Source: Anaerolineaceae bacterium UBA700 (lineage in GTDB: Bacteria; Chloroflexota; Anaerolineae; Anaerolineales; Anaerolineaceae). Taken from it: a stretch of DNA of 7,855 nt. Shown here piece by piece: positions 1-5,636 of the stretch. The stretch covers positions 1 to 7,855 of the forward strand of contig DBMK01000345.1 in NCBI GenBank assembly GCA_002298885.1, in the 5' to 3' direction. The translations under genes were made by a program, and so were the position numbers. The notes under the pieces are model-generated. The model was not told the DNA's origin. It was given only the letters and a program-made list of their open reading frames with translations, and ran no database searches. Within the stretch, counting starts at the first letter, position 1, and each line of letters begins with the position of its first letter.

Positions 1-19
1 AAAACCCTCAAAAAATAAC

Positions 20-47
20 AACTTTTGTGATTTCAATGACAAAAGTT
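20..47. promoter_or_regulatory. Inverted repeat in kinase promoter (candidate operator)
   Basis: AACTTTTGT (20-28) and ACAAAAGTT (39-47) form a perfect 9-bp inverted repeat around a 10-nt centre. It overlaps the -35 box and ends one base before the -10 box, where a bound repressor would exclude polymerase or an activator could contact it. The binding protein is unknown; autoregulation by the NarL-type regulator encoded downstream is one possibility. Confidence 0.4.
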
Positions 48-53
48 TATAAT
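25..53 (+). promoter_or_regulatory. Sigma70-type promoter of the kinase/regulator operon
   Basis: A -35-like TTGTGA (25-30) and a perfect -10 TATAAT (48-53) are separated by 17 bp, the optimal spacing. The predicted transcription start lies near 60, giving a leader of about 16 nt before the start codon with GAAGG as ribosome binding site. A 9-bp inverted repeat lies across the spacer between the two boxes (separate entry), so the promoter is probably regulated. Confidence 0.6.
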
Positions 54-75
54 TATCATCAACGAAGGTTGATTA

Positions 76-1533
76 TTGAAAATGGATACGGATAACAGTC
101 AGCGTTTCGCAGAATGTTTCGACGCCATTCACCAATTCCTGGGCATCCTGGATGAAGTTGGGCGGGTGATGCAGGCAAATCGCGCCGCTCTCGAATACAC
201 CGGGCTGACCCAGTCCGAGGTCGCCCAGGCGCCGTTGTGGTCGATCCCCTGGGCGGCGCTGAGCCGCCAGAACCGCCTGGCGCTCAAGCAGGCCGTCGAC
301 CAGGCCGCCAGCGGCGCGGCCAGCCACAAAGAAATTGAAATTCGCCGGCGAGGCCAGCCGAAGGCGTACATCGATTTCACCATCCAGCCGGTGGCGAGCC
401 AGGGAGGCGCGCCGCCGTTCCTGCTCGCCGAAGGGCGTGACGTAACAGCCTACCGGCGGGCGAGCGAGGCGCTTTTCCAGAGCGAGGCGCGCTTCAAGAC
501 GATCTTCGAGGAAGCGGGGGTGGGAATCGTCATCAAGGGGATGAATGGCAGAATGCTCGACTGCAACCCGGCCTTCCAGGCCATGGTTGGGTACAGTGCG
601 GCGGAACTGCGCCGGCGAGATTACCTGGATATCACCCACCCGCTCGACAAACGGACCAGCCGCAAGCTGTTCACCGAGCTGGCAAACGGGCTGCGCAAAA
701 ACTATTCCATCGAAAAACGCTACATCCACAAAAACGGTGAGACCGTTTGGGGCCGCATGACGGCTTCGTTGGTCCACGGACAGGACGGCGAGTTGAAATT
801 CGTCATCGGGATGGTGGAGAACATTACCGCCAGTAAACAGATAGAGGCCGAGCTGACCGAGCTGCAGCAGCGGCTGATGCAGGGGCGGGAGATGGAACGC
901 CTGCGCCTGGCGCAGGACCTGCACGACGGGCCTTTGCAGGAGATCATCGCCGTGTCGTACCAGGTGCAGGACCTCGAAAATTCGATCCGGGAAGAAGCCG
1001 GGCTGGAGCAGCTCCAGGCCATCCGCACGGCATTGGCGCAGCTCACCCGATCTGTGCGCGCCATTTGCGGCGAGCTGAGGCCTCCCACCCTGGCGCCCTT
1101 CGGCCTGGAGAAGACCATCCTGTCGCACCTTGAGCAGTTTCAGGCGGCCCACCCCGAGCTGACCATCCGGCAAAAGCTGGCTCACGATGGGCGCTCGCTG
1201 CCCGAAAACGTGCGCATCGTGCTGTTCCGCATCTACCAGGAAGCACTCAACAACATCTTGCGCCACGCTCAAGCAACGAGCATCAAAATCCGCTTCCGGC
1301 TGGCGCACCAGGAGGCCATCCTGGAAATCCAGGACGACGGGGTGGGGTTCGAGCTGCCCAAGCGCTGGGTGAAGCTGGCCCGCCAGGGGCACCTGGGGCT
1401 GGTGGGGGCCATTGAGCGCGCCAGCGAGGTGGGCGGGACCCTGGAAGTGACTTCAGCGCCCGGGCAGGGCACGCTGATCAAGGCGGTGGTCCCTCTAAAC
1501 AAAGAGGACACGCTAAAGGAAGGCGCAAAATGA
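76..1533 (+). CDS. Soluble two-PAS sensor histidine kinase, NarL/HisKA_3 family
   Basis: A cytoplasmic sensor kinase that would autophosphorylate on histidine and pass the phosphate to the regulator just downstream. In order: PAS-like domain about residues 11-126, a second PAS about 133-255 (with FKTIFEEAGVGIVI and CNPAFQAMVGYS), a short coiled coil, the HisKA_3 dimerisation domain with AQDLHDGPLQ (phospho-acceptor His283), and an HATPase_c domain with N-box QEALNNILRHA (about 388-398), G1 box DDGVGF (420-425) and G2 GHLGL (438-442). No membrane segment is visible, so the signal is probably intracellular (redox, gas or metabolite); the ligand cannot be read from sequence. The start is TTG at 76, seven bases after GAAGG; ATG at 82 is an alternative two codons in. 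The stop overlaps the next gene's ATG (ATGA), indicating translational coupling. Confidence 0.93.
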   Translation: MKMDTDNSQRFAECFDAIHQFLGILDEVGRVMQANRAALEYTGLTQSEVAQAPLWSIPWAALSRQNRLALKQAVDQAASGAASHKEIEIRRRGQPKAYIDFTIQPVASQGGAPPFLLAEGRDVTAYRRASEALFQSEARFKTIFEEAGVGIVIKGMNGRMLDCNPAFQAMVGYSAAELRRRDYLDITHPLDKRTSRKLFTELANGLRKNYSIEKRYIHKNGETVWGRMTASLVHGQDGELKFVIGMVENITASKQIEAELTELQQRLMQGREMERLRLAQDLHDGPLQEIIAVSYQVQDLENSIREEAGLEQLQAIRTALAQLTRSVRAICGELRPPTLAPFGLEKTILSHLEQFQAAHPELTIRQKLAHDGRSLPENVRIVLFRIYQEALNNILRHAQATSIKIRFRLAHQEAILEIQDDGVGFELPKRWVKLARQGHLGLVGAIERASEVGGTLEVTSAPGQGTLIKAVVPLNKEDTLKEGAK

Positions 1534-2153
1534 GCCCTATTCGAGTTTTGCTGGCGGATGACCACCCGGTGGTGCGCAGCGGTATCCGCAGCCTGCTGGA
1601 AAAAGAGGGTGATATTGCGGTGGTGGGCGAAGCCGCAACCGGCGCCGAAGCCCTGGATTTAACCGAAACGATGCAGCCAGACGTCGTGCTGCTGGATATG
1701 GAGCTGCCGGATATTGCCGGCACCCAGGTGGCCCAACAGCTCCACCAGCGGCACCCAGGGGTTAAAATCCTGGCGCTCAGCGCGCACGACGACGCGGAAT
1801 ATATCCGGGGGCTGATCGAGCTGGGGGCGGCAGGTTACCTTATGAAAGAAGAAGCTCCCGAGACGATCCGCGAAGCAGTGCATGGCGTGGCGCGCGGAGA
1901 AAAGGGCTGGGTCAGCCGGCGCATCTCGGCCCAAATGGCCTCCTGGGTTAGAGGAGATGAAGTGAAATTATCCCAACGTGAAGCGGAGGTGCTGCGCCTG
2001 GTTGCCCAGGGCAAGACCAACCAGGCCATCGCCGCTGACCTGGGGATCAGCGAAAAGACAGTCGAGAAGTATATGGGAGCCATATTTGCCAAGCTCAACG
2101 TGACCTCTCGGGTTGAGGCAGCGGTGTACGCAGTGCGAGAGGGCCTTGTTTGA
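1530..2153 (+). CDS. NarL/FixJ-family response regulator (receiver + LuxR HTH)
   Basis: The DNA-binding partner of the upstream kinase. The receiver domain (about 4-122) has the acidic pair D10-D11, phospho-acceptor D56 in VLLDMELPD, S84 and K106. The C-terminal LuxR/GerE helix-turn-helix (about 147-206) has the typical LSQREAEVLRLVAQGKTNQAIA and ISEKTVEKYMGAIFAKLNV pattern. At 207 residues it is full length for the family. Its ATG shares bases with the kinase's TGA, with AAGGAAGG six bases upstream, so the pair is almost certainly one transcriptional and translational unit. Target promoters are unknown; the inverted repeat at 20-47 or the palindromes at 2157-2176 and 2209-2228 are candidates for autoregulation. 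Confidence 0.95.
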   Translation: MSPIRVLLADDHPVVRSGIRSLLEKEGDIAVVGEAATGAEALDLTETMQPDVVLLDMELPDIAGTQVAQQLHQRHPGVKILALSAHDDAEYIRGLIELGAAGYLMKEEAPETIREAVHGVARGEKGWVSRRISAQMASWVRGDEVKLSQREAEVLRLVAQGKTNQAIAADLGISEKTVEKYMGAIFAKLNVTSRVEAAVYAVREGLV

Positions 2154-2156
2154 GCA

Positions 2157-2176
2157 AGGTAGGAACTTCCCTACCT
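2157..2176 (+). terminator. Small hairpin after the response regulator
   Basis: AGGTAGG (2157-2163) and CCTACCT (2170-2176) form a perfect 7-bp stem with a 6-nt loop, starting four bases after the stop codon. No T-run follows, so it is a weak intrinsic terminator at best. It may instead stabilise the 3' end of the mRNA, or serve as a dyad operator for the next gene. Confidence 0.35.
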
Positions 2177-2196
2177 CCTGAGAGGGACATCCTGAA

Positions 2197-2224
2197 TTGA
2201 AATTAGAGTGTGAATATCTATAAT
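2197..2224 (+). promoter_or_regulatory. Sigma70-type promoter of the receiver-only regulator
   Basis: TTGAAA (2197-2202) and TATAAT (2219-2224) are spaced by 16 bp, close to consensus in both boxes. The predicted start near 2231 gives a leader of about 26 nt ending in AGAGGAG, five bases before the ATG at 2257. The downstream gene therefore can be expressed independently of the kinase operon. Confidence 0.6.
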
Positions 2225-2228
2225 CACA
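2209..2228. promoter_or_regulatory. Palindrome over the -10 box (candidate operator)
   Basis: TGTGAATAT and ATAATCACA flank a CT centre and are inverted repeats with eight of nine bases matching. The palindrome overlaps the -10 hexamer at 2219-2224, where binding would repress. The outer TGTGA/TCACA half-sites look Crp-like, but the spacing (10 bp) is not the usual 6, so family assignment is open. Confidence 0.35.
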
Positions 2229-2256
2229 TCTAAGTCTGCCCTCCAGAGGAGATCCA

Positions 2257-2688
2257 ATGTCGCATTTGAAAATACAAGTGGTGCTCGCCGAAGATAACAG
2301 CACCGTACGCACGGGAATTCGCAGGTTGTTGAACCGGGCGCAGGATATCGAGGTGATCGGTGAGGCCAGGAACGGGGTAGAAGCATTACGGCTCGTCGGA
2401 GAGGTGAAACCGGACATCCTTCTGCTGGACGTAGAAATGCCCGAGTTGGATGGTATCGAAGTGGCGCGCCTGCTGAAGAAGAGCGGGGATGAAAGAACCA
2501 GGATCCTGGTGCTGAGCGCCTACGACGATAAGGAATACATCCGCGAAATGCTTTTGAACGGCGCTTCCGGTTACCTGCTGAAAGACGAGGCGCCCGAGCG
2601 GATTATCGAAGCCGTGCAGGGCGTTGCTCGCGGCCAGACCGGCTGGGTCAGCCCGCAGGTGGAAGCAAAGCTGAAAAGAAGAAAATAA
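2257..2688 (+). CDS. Receiver-only response regulator, truncated NarL paralogue
   Basis: A 143-residue receiver domain: acidic pair E12-D13, phospho-acceptor D58 in LLLDVEMPELDG, S88 and K109. It is clearly paralogous to the full-length regulator upstream; compare GASGYLLKDEAPERIIEAVQ with GAAGYLMKEEAPETIREAVH. The LuxR-type DNA-binding domain is missing: the protein stops at the interdomain linker, ending in KLKRRK. The last residues and the stop codon lie in the first heptamer of the downstream repeat (GAAAATA, 2681-2687), so the truncation may have come from repeat insertion or rearrangement. It could compete for phosphate from the kinase or act by protein contact; that is inference. It has a good ribosome binding site (AGAGGAG) and its own promoter. 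Confidence 0.88.
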   Translation: MSHLKIQVVLAEDNSTVRTGIRRLLNRAQDIEVIGEARNGVEALRLVGEVKPDILLLDVEMPELDGIEVARLLKKSGDERTRILVLSAYDDKEYIREMLLNGASGYLLKDEAPERIIEAVQGVARGQTGWVSPQVEAKLKRRK

Positions 2689-2801
2689 AGAATGGAGAAT
2701 AGAGAGTAGAGAGTAGAAAATAGAAAATAGAGAGCAGTGACGCGCCGCTCTCTACTCTCTATTCTCTTCTTTCTATTCTCTACTCTCTATTTTCTACTCT
2801 T
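2681..2801. repeat. Inverted heptamer-repeat arrays forming a long hairpin between convergent genes
   Basis: The left arm is a tandem array of a GARARTA heptamer (clear units at 2681, 2695, 2702, 2709, 2716, 2723, degenerate at 2688 and 2730). The right arm carries the complement TAYTYTC in the same 7-bp register (from 2753 to 2801, with a degenerate unit at 2767). Positions 2686-2735 pair without gaps with 2747-2796: about 40 Watson-Crick pairs, 4 G-T pairs and 6 mismatches around an 11-nt loop (2736-2746). The left array supplies the stop codon of the receiver-only gene, and the right array ends one base before the stop of the DsrE2-like gene on the other strand. It could act as a bidirectional terminator; the heptamer periodicity suggests a repeat element, not an ordinary terminator. 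Confidence 0.8.
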
Positions 2802-3302
2802 CTATATGAATATGATCTGGGAGCCTTCGGTCATATCCATGAAATCACTGGCGGAGACGATATCGATAACGCCGGGGATGAAATCGTCCTTCTTAAGCCC
2901 AAACATGTCCACCGACATCTTGCAGGCATAGAGCTTCGCTCCACCGTCCACCATCATTTCCAGGTATTCGCGCACTGTCGGAACGCCCAGGCCCTTCATT
3001 TTGTTTTTCATCAACGCCGTGGCAAATGGGGTCATGCCAGGGATTACGCCAGCCAATTGTGGGATGCCGACGTATCCCGGGACGCCCATCATATTCATCT
3101 TCATGCTGGCGTTGCCCAGAGGCGGAATACCCAGGTGGTCGACGCGGGCCTTGTTGATCATGTCCATGCCCCAGAAGGTAAAGAAGATGGTCACGTCGAT
3201 GCCGTTGCCCAGGGCGGCCCAGCCCATCACCAGGGCCGGATAGGCCATATCCAGGTTGCCTTTGGAGCAAATGAATGCTACTTTGCGAGTCTCTTCAGCC
3301 AT
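2802..3302 (-). CDS. DsrE/DsrF-family protein, DsrE2-like
   Basis: A 166-residue protein of the DsrE/F/H-like fold, most like the DsrE2 group that accompanies sulfur carriers in sulfur-oxidising organisms and takes part in sulfane sulfur transfer. The N-terminal strand VAFICSKGNLDMAYPALVMG contains C12. The likely reactive cysteine is C127 in KLYACKMS, the position where this family carries its conserved Cys. A hydrophobic stretch (about 20-48) and a Met-rich loop (MKMNMM, 67-72) suggest membrane association, but a true membrane span is uncertain. The gene follows the TusE-like gene by 18 bp, with AAGGAG seven bases before its ATG, so the two are cotranscribed. Its stop adjoins the heptamer repeat. 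Function is inferred from family and neighbours. Confidence 0.87.
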   Translation of the reverse strand: MAEETRKVAFICSKGNLDMAYPALVMGWAALGNGIDVTIFFTFWGMDMINKARVDHLGIPPLGNASMKMNMMGVPGYVGIPQLAGVIPGMTPFATALMKNKMKGLGVPTVREYLEMMVDGGAKLYACKMSVDMFGLKKDDFIPGVIDIVSASDFMDMTEGSQIIFI

Positions 3303-3320
3303 TGTATGTCTCCTTTTTAA

Positions 3321-3641
3321 TTAAACGCAGCCTTCAGGCTTGCCCAAACCGGCAATACGGGCAACTTTCTTGGCAGGGCCCTTGGGGAACAGGCCGAAAA
3401 GGTCCTTGGTGCTGACGCCAGCGTTGGTGGTGATGGTGCGCAGCGTGGGGGCCTTGCCGCCCGATGAAGCCGCGCTCTGGCGGCAGTAATCGATCACTTT
3501 CCAATGCACTGGGGTCAATTCAGCAATGCCTTCCTCGGCGGCCAGCTCGACCGCAATTTCCTTGGTCCATTCAGCCGGGTTGGTCATAAAGCCTTCGTCG
3601 TTGACCTGGACGACCTTGCCTGCAATTGTTTTTGTAGCCAT
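3321..3641 (-). CDS. tusE: TusE/DsrC-family sulfur carrier with single C-terminal CysA
   Basis: A 106-residue protein matching the usual length and layout of the DsrC/TusE family: N-terminal GKVVQVNDEGFMTNPAEWTKE, a central LTPVHWKVIDYCR segment, and the flexible C-terminal arm ending GLGKPEGCV. The penultimate Cys105 is CysA, the residue that carries persulfide sulfur. Eleven residues upstream, where dissimilatory DsrC proteins have CysB, the residue is Ala94. That pattern fits the TusE-like class that relays sulfur, and not the trisulfide-forming DsrC that works with DsrAB; no dsrAB is in the window. GGAGG lies a few bases before the ATG. It pairs with the DsrE2-like gene 18 bp downstream, a common partner. 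The symbol reflects the one-cysteine class; a separate group name could apply. Confidence 0.88.
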   Translation of the reverse strand: MATKTIAGKVVQVNDEGFMTNPAEWTKEIAVELAAEEGIAELTPVHWKVIDYCRQSAASSGGKAPTLRTITTNAGVSTKDLFGLFPKGPAKKVARIAGLGKPEGCV

Positions 3642-3679
3642 TTCAATCCTCCAAAAATTGTCTAGGGTTTCAGGTTTAA

Positions 3680-3696
3680 GTCAATTCGAAATTGAC
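3680..3696. promoter_or_regulatory. Palindrome in the gap before tusE
   Basis: GTCAATT (3680-3686) and AATTGAC (3690-3696) form a perfect 7-bp inverted repeat around a 3-nt centre, in the only sizeable gap (62 bp) of the minus-strand operon. On the minus strand one arm reads TTGACT, a good -35 hexamer, but I see no convincing -10 at 16-18 bp. It could be an operator, an internal promoter element or a weak hairpin; no T-run supports intrinsic termination. Confidence 0.35.
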
Positions 3697-3703
3697 ACAT
3701 TCA

Positions 3704-4381
3704 CTAATTTGCTTCCGCCTGTGCGCCGATAACCCGCAGCACACGCAAGGTCAACGCCAGGCCGCGCCGCACAGCCGGGTCCCTCAACTGGCCCAAGATG
3801 GACCACATCGAAGTGTTGACCGGTTTTTCGACCTCGGATTCGGCGACGTGCAGGGTGTTTCGCACGAAGGTCATGATCTCCGGCTGGGTCATATCCTTGA
3901 CGGTATTTAGAATGAGCACGATGTTATCGCCCAGGCGGTTAACATCCTCTTCGGTGAACGAGGTGACGATGTTATCCAGGATGCGGACGCTGCTGCGGCC
4001 AAAAGCAAAATATCCTTTTTGTTCCAGGGCGCCGAGCACCAGCGTCGCCTTATCCATCGCCTCACGCGGGACGGGCCCGACTGCGTCGATCAAATCCGTC
4101 ACCGTATCGATCTGGTCGATCATTTGCTCAAGCTGCGGGCCGCGCCGGACCAGCTTCTTGACCAGGCGCAGCAGGTCGGGCAGGGCCACGTATTCCTGGA
4201 CGTCTTCGAGCTCGTCCGAGGCGATACGCATAGCATCCTTGGCGATGGGCATCATGGTATCTATCAGCTCGGCGCGCTCCTGGCGGCCTTGCTCGGCCTG
4301 CCGGGCCTGTTCGGTCAGGTAGGCCACCTGGGCCGTCAAGGCATCGATCTTCTGGTTCAATTCCAGCATTGCCTGGTCCAT
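3704..4381 (-). CDS. DUF1641 family protein
   Basis: A 225-residue, mostly helical, soluble-looking protein. The N-terminal region (about 5-40, LNQKIDALTAQVAYLTEQAR onwards) looks like a coiled coil. The C-terminal segment ILGQLRDPAVRRGLALTLRVLR (about 195-216) is the characteristic DUF1641 (PF07849) signature. No cofactor or catalytic motif is visible. DUF1641 genes are often found beside SQR-like flavoproteins, and here it lies 8 bp after one, so it is probably a partner or assembly factor; the biochemical role is not known to me. The start is ATG at 4381, four bases after AGGAGG, which itself overlaps the upstream stop codon. The open frame extends further upstream to 4627, but that extension lies inside the oxidoreductase gene and is not homologous sequence. 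Confidence 0.85.
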   Translation of the reverse strand: MDQAMLELNQKIDALTAQVAYLTEQARQAEQGRQERAELIDTMMPIAKDAMRIASDELEDVQEYVALPDLLRLVKKLVRRGPQLEQMIDQIDTVTDLIDAVGPVPREAMDKATLVLGALEQKGYFAFGRSSVRILDNIVTSFTEEDVNRLGDNIVLILNTVKDMTQPEIMTFVRNTLHVAESEVEKPVNTSMWSILGQLRDPAVRRGLALTLRVLRVIGAQAEAN

Positions 4382-4389
4382 GGCGCCTC

Positions 4390-5622
4390 CTAGTCCTTCC
4401 ACTTGCCGGCCATGCTCATGGTGGCGGGCAGGGGCAGCTCGTTGCCCTTGAGCAGGATATTCCAGTACATCCAGCGGAACATCAACTTGCCCCAATGGTT
4501 GATCTCGGATTCCTCGAGCAGAGTGAAGGGTCCTACGCCGGGCAGTGGGTAGCGCCCCGGCAAGGGTTCCTGGGTGTAATTGAAATCGATCAACACGCCC
4601 TTGCCGAAGCCGGACTCGACGAAGCAATTGGCGTGCCCATCGAACTGAGGCAGCAGCTCCTGGCCCTGGGTATAGCGGACGAAGTTCTCGCCGAACAGGT
4701 CGATGGCAAAGTGGGCGACGGAACCCGCCTTGGAAGCCGGGGCGTTGGATGCATCGCCCAGGACGAAGATGTTGGCAAACTTATCCGATAGGAAGGTGTA
4801 TTTGTTGACCGGCGAGTAATTCAGCTCGTCGCCGAGGCCGGATTTGCCCACCACGTCGGCGCCCTTGTTGAGGGGCACGCTGACCAGCAGGTCGTACTCG
4901 ATCTCGCGTTCGTCGTAGGAGACAATCTTTTTGGCGTCCGGATCGGCGCGCTCGATCAAGTATTCGGCCTCGACCTTGATGCCTTTCTTATCCAGCATAT
5001 CGCCCAGCATCTTGGAGGCCATGGGCTTGGTGAAGGCGCCGGGCAGCGGGGTGGCGTAGACCAGTTCAACCCGGTCGCGGATGCCGCGCTCGTGGAAATA
5101 CCAGTCCGCCAGCATCAAGAATTCCAGCGGAGCCACCGGGCACTTGATGGGGTTCTCGACAACATTAAATACCAACCGTCCCCCTTCCCAGGTGCGCAGC
5201 TTGTCCGCCAGGGCCAGGGCGCCTTCCAGCGAGTAGAAAGTGTGGATGGATTTGCCCCACTCCGCTTCGGCCAGCCCGGGTGTTTCTTCCGGGTGGATGT
5301 CCGCCCCGGTAGCAACGATCAGGTAATCATAATTGAGCACTTCGCCGTTACCCAGGCGAACGCGGTTGTGGTCGGGCTCGATGATTTCAATAGATGACTG
5401 GATGAGCTTGACGTGGTTGGGAATGAAGTTGCTTTTTGGCTTAACGACGTCTTTCTTGGTATACATACCGAACGGGATCAGCAGATATCCGGGCTGGTAA
5501 TAATGTACCGGGTCGCGGTCGACCAGGGTGATCTGCCAATCGTCCATGTTGAGCATCTTGTTGAGCCGGTTTGCCACCATCGTGCCGGCGGTGCCAGCAC
5601 CCAAAATTACGAGGGATTTCAT
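4390..5622 (-). CDS. Sulfide:quinone oxidoreductase-like FAD protein
   Basis: A flavoprotein of the SQR/NDH-2 family (410 residues from ATG), expected to oxidise sulfide or another sulfur donor and reduce quinone at the membrane face. Visible features: N-terminal FAD-binding GAGTAG (8-13) after a hydrophobic strand; YLIVATGAD (about 101-109); IKCPVAPLEF with Cys161; the second FAD motif FVLGDASNAPASKAG with Asp290; NCFVESG with Cys333. Cys161 and Cys333 match the two cysteines that form the persulfide bridge in SQRs; the third, N-terminal Cys of bacterial type I enzymes is absent. The aromatic-rich C-terminus (WGKLMFRWMYWNILL) is suited to membrane attachment. The start is ATG 5622 with AAGGAG eight bases upstream; an in-frame TTG at 5628 is too close to that site. 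It lies 12 bp after the regulator and 8 bp before the DUF1641 gene. Confidence 0.88.
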   Translation of the reverse strand: MKSLVILGAGTAGTMVANRLNKMLNMDDWQITLVDRDPVHYYQPGYLLIPFGMYTKKDVVKPKSNFIPNHVKLIQSSIEIIEPDHNRVRLGNGEVLNYDYLIVATGADIHPEETPGLAEAEWGKSIHTFYSLEGALALADKLRTWEGGRLVFNVVENPIKCPVAPLEFLMLADWYFHERGIRDRVELVYATPLPGAFTKPMASKMLGDMLDKKGIKVEAEYLIERADPDAKKIVSYDEREIEYDLLVSVPLNKGADVVGKSGLGDELNYSPVNKYTFLSDKFANIFVLGDASNAPASKAGSVAHFAIDLFGENFVRYTQGQELLPQFDGHANCFVESGFGKGVLIDFNYTQEPLPGRYPLPGVGPFTLLEESEINHWGKLMFRWMYWNILLKGNELPLPATMSMAGKWKD

Positions 5623-5630
5623 ATTCAATA

Positions 5631-5636
5631 CTCCTT
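5631..5636 (-). promoter_or_regulatory. Ribosome binding site deciding the SQR-like start
   Basis: On the minus strand this reads AAGGAG, eight bases before ATG 5622 and only two bases before the in-frame TTG 5628, so ATG is the start. It overlaps the regulator's stop codon (5635-5637), implying coupled translation of regulator and oxidoreductase. Confidence 0.7.

Noticed and set aside
73..1392. Long minus-strand open frame opposite the histidine kinase (439 residues)
   Set aside because: It is the antisense shadow of a clear kinase gene; its translation has no recognisable domain and is rich in His/Gln/Arg as expected from the complement of GC-rich coding sequence.
2154..2256. Riboswitch or attenuator before the receiver-only regulator
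   Set aside because: The region has one short hairpin and then a near-consensus promoter; the predicted leader is only about 26 nt, too short for a known riboswitch class.
2737..2931. Short plus-strand open frame in and after the heptamer repeat
   Set aside because: Its first half is low-complexity repeat (Leu/Phe/Ser/Tyr) and the rest is antisense to the DsrE2-like gene.
4382..4627. N-terminal extension of the DUF1641 frame
   Set aside because: The extension lies wholly within the SQR-like gene in another frame; AGGAGG at 4386-4391 and the ATG at 4381 define the start.
5623..5628. TTG at 5628 as start of the SQR-like gene
   Set aside because: The ribosome binding site AAGGAG would be only two bases away; ATG 5622 has the proper eight-base spacing and starts the usual strand before GxGxxG.
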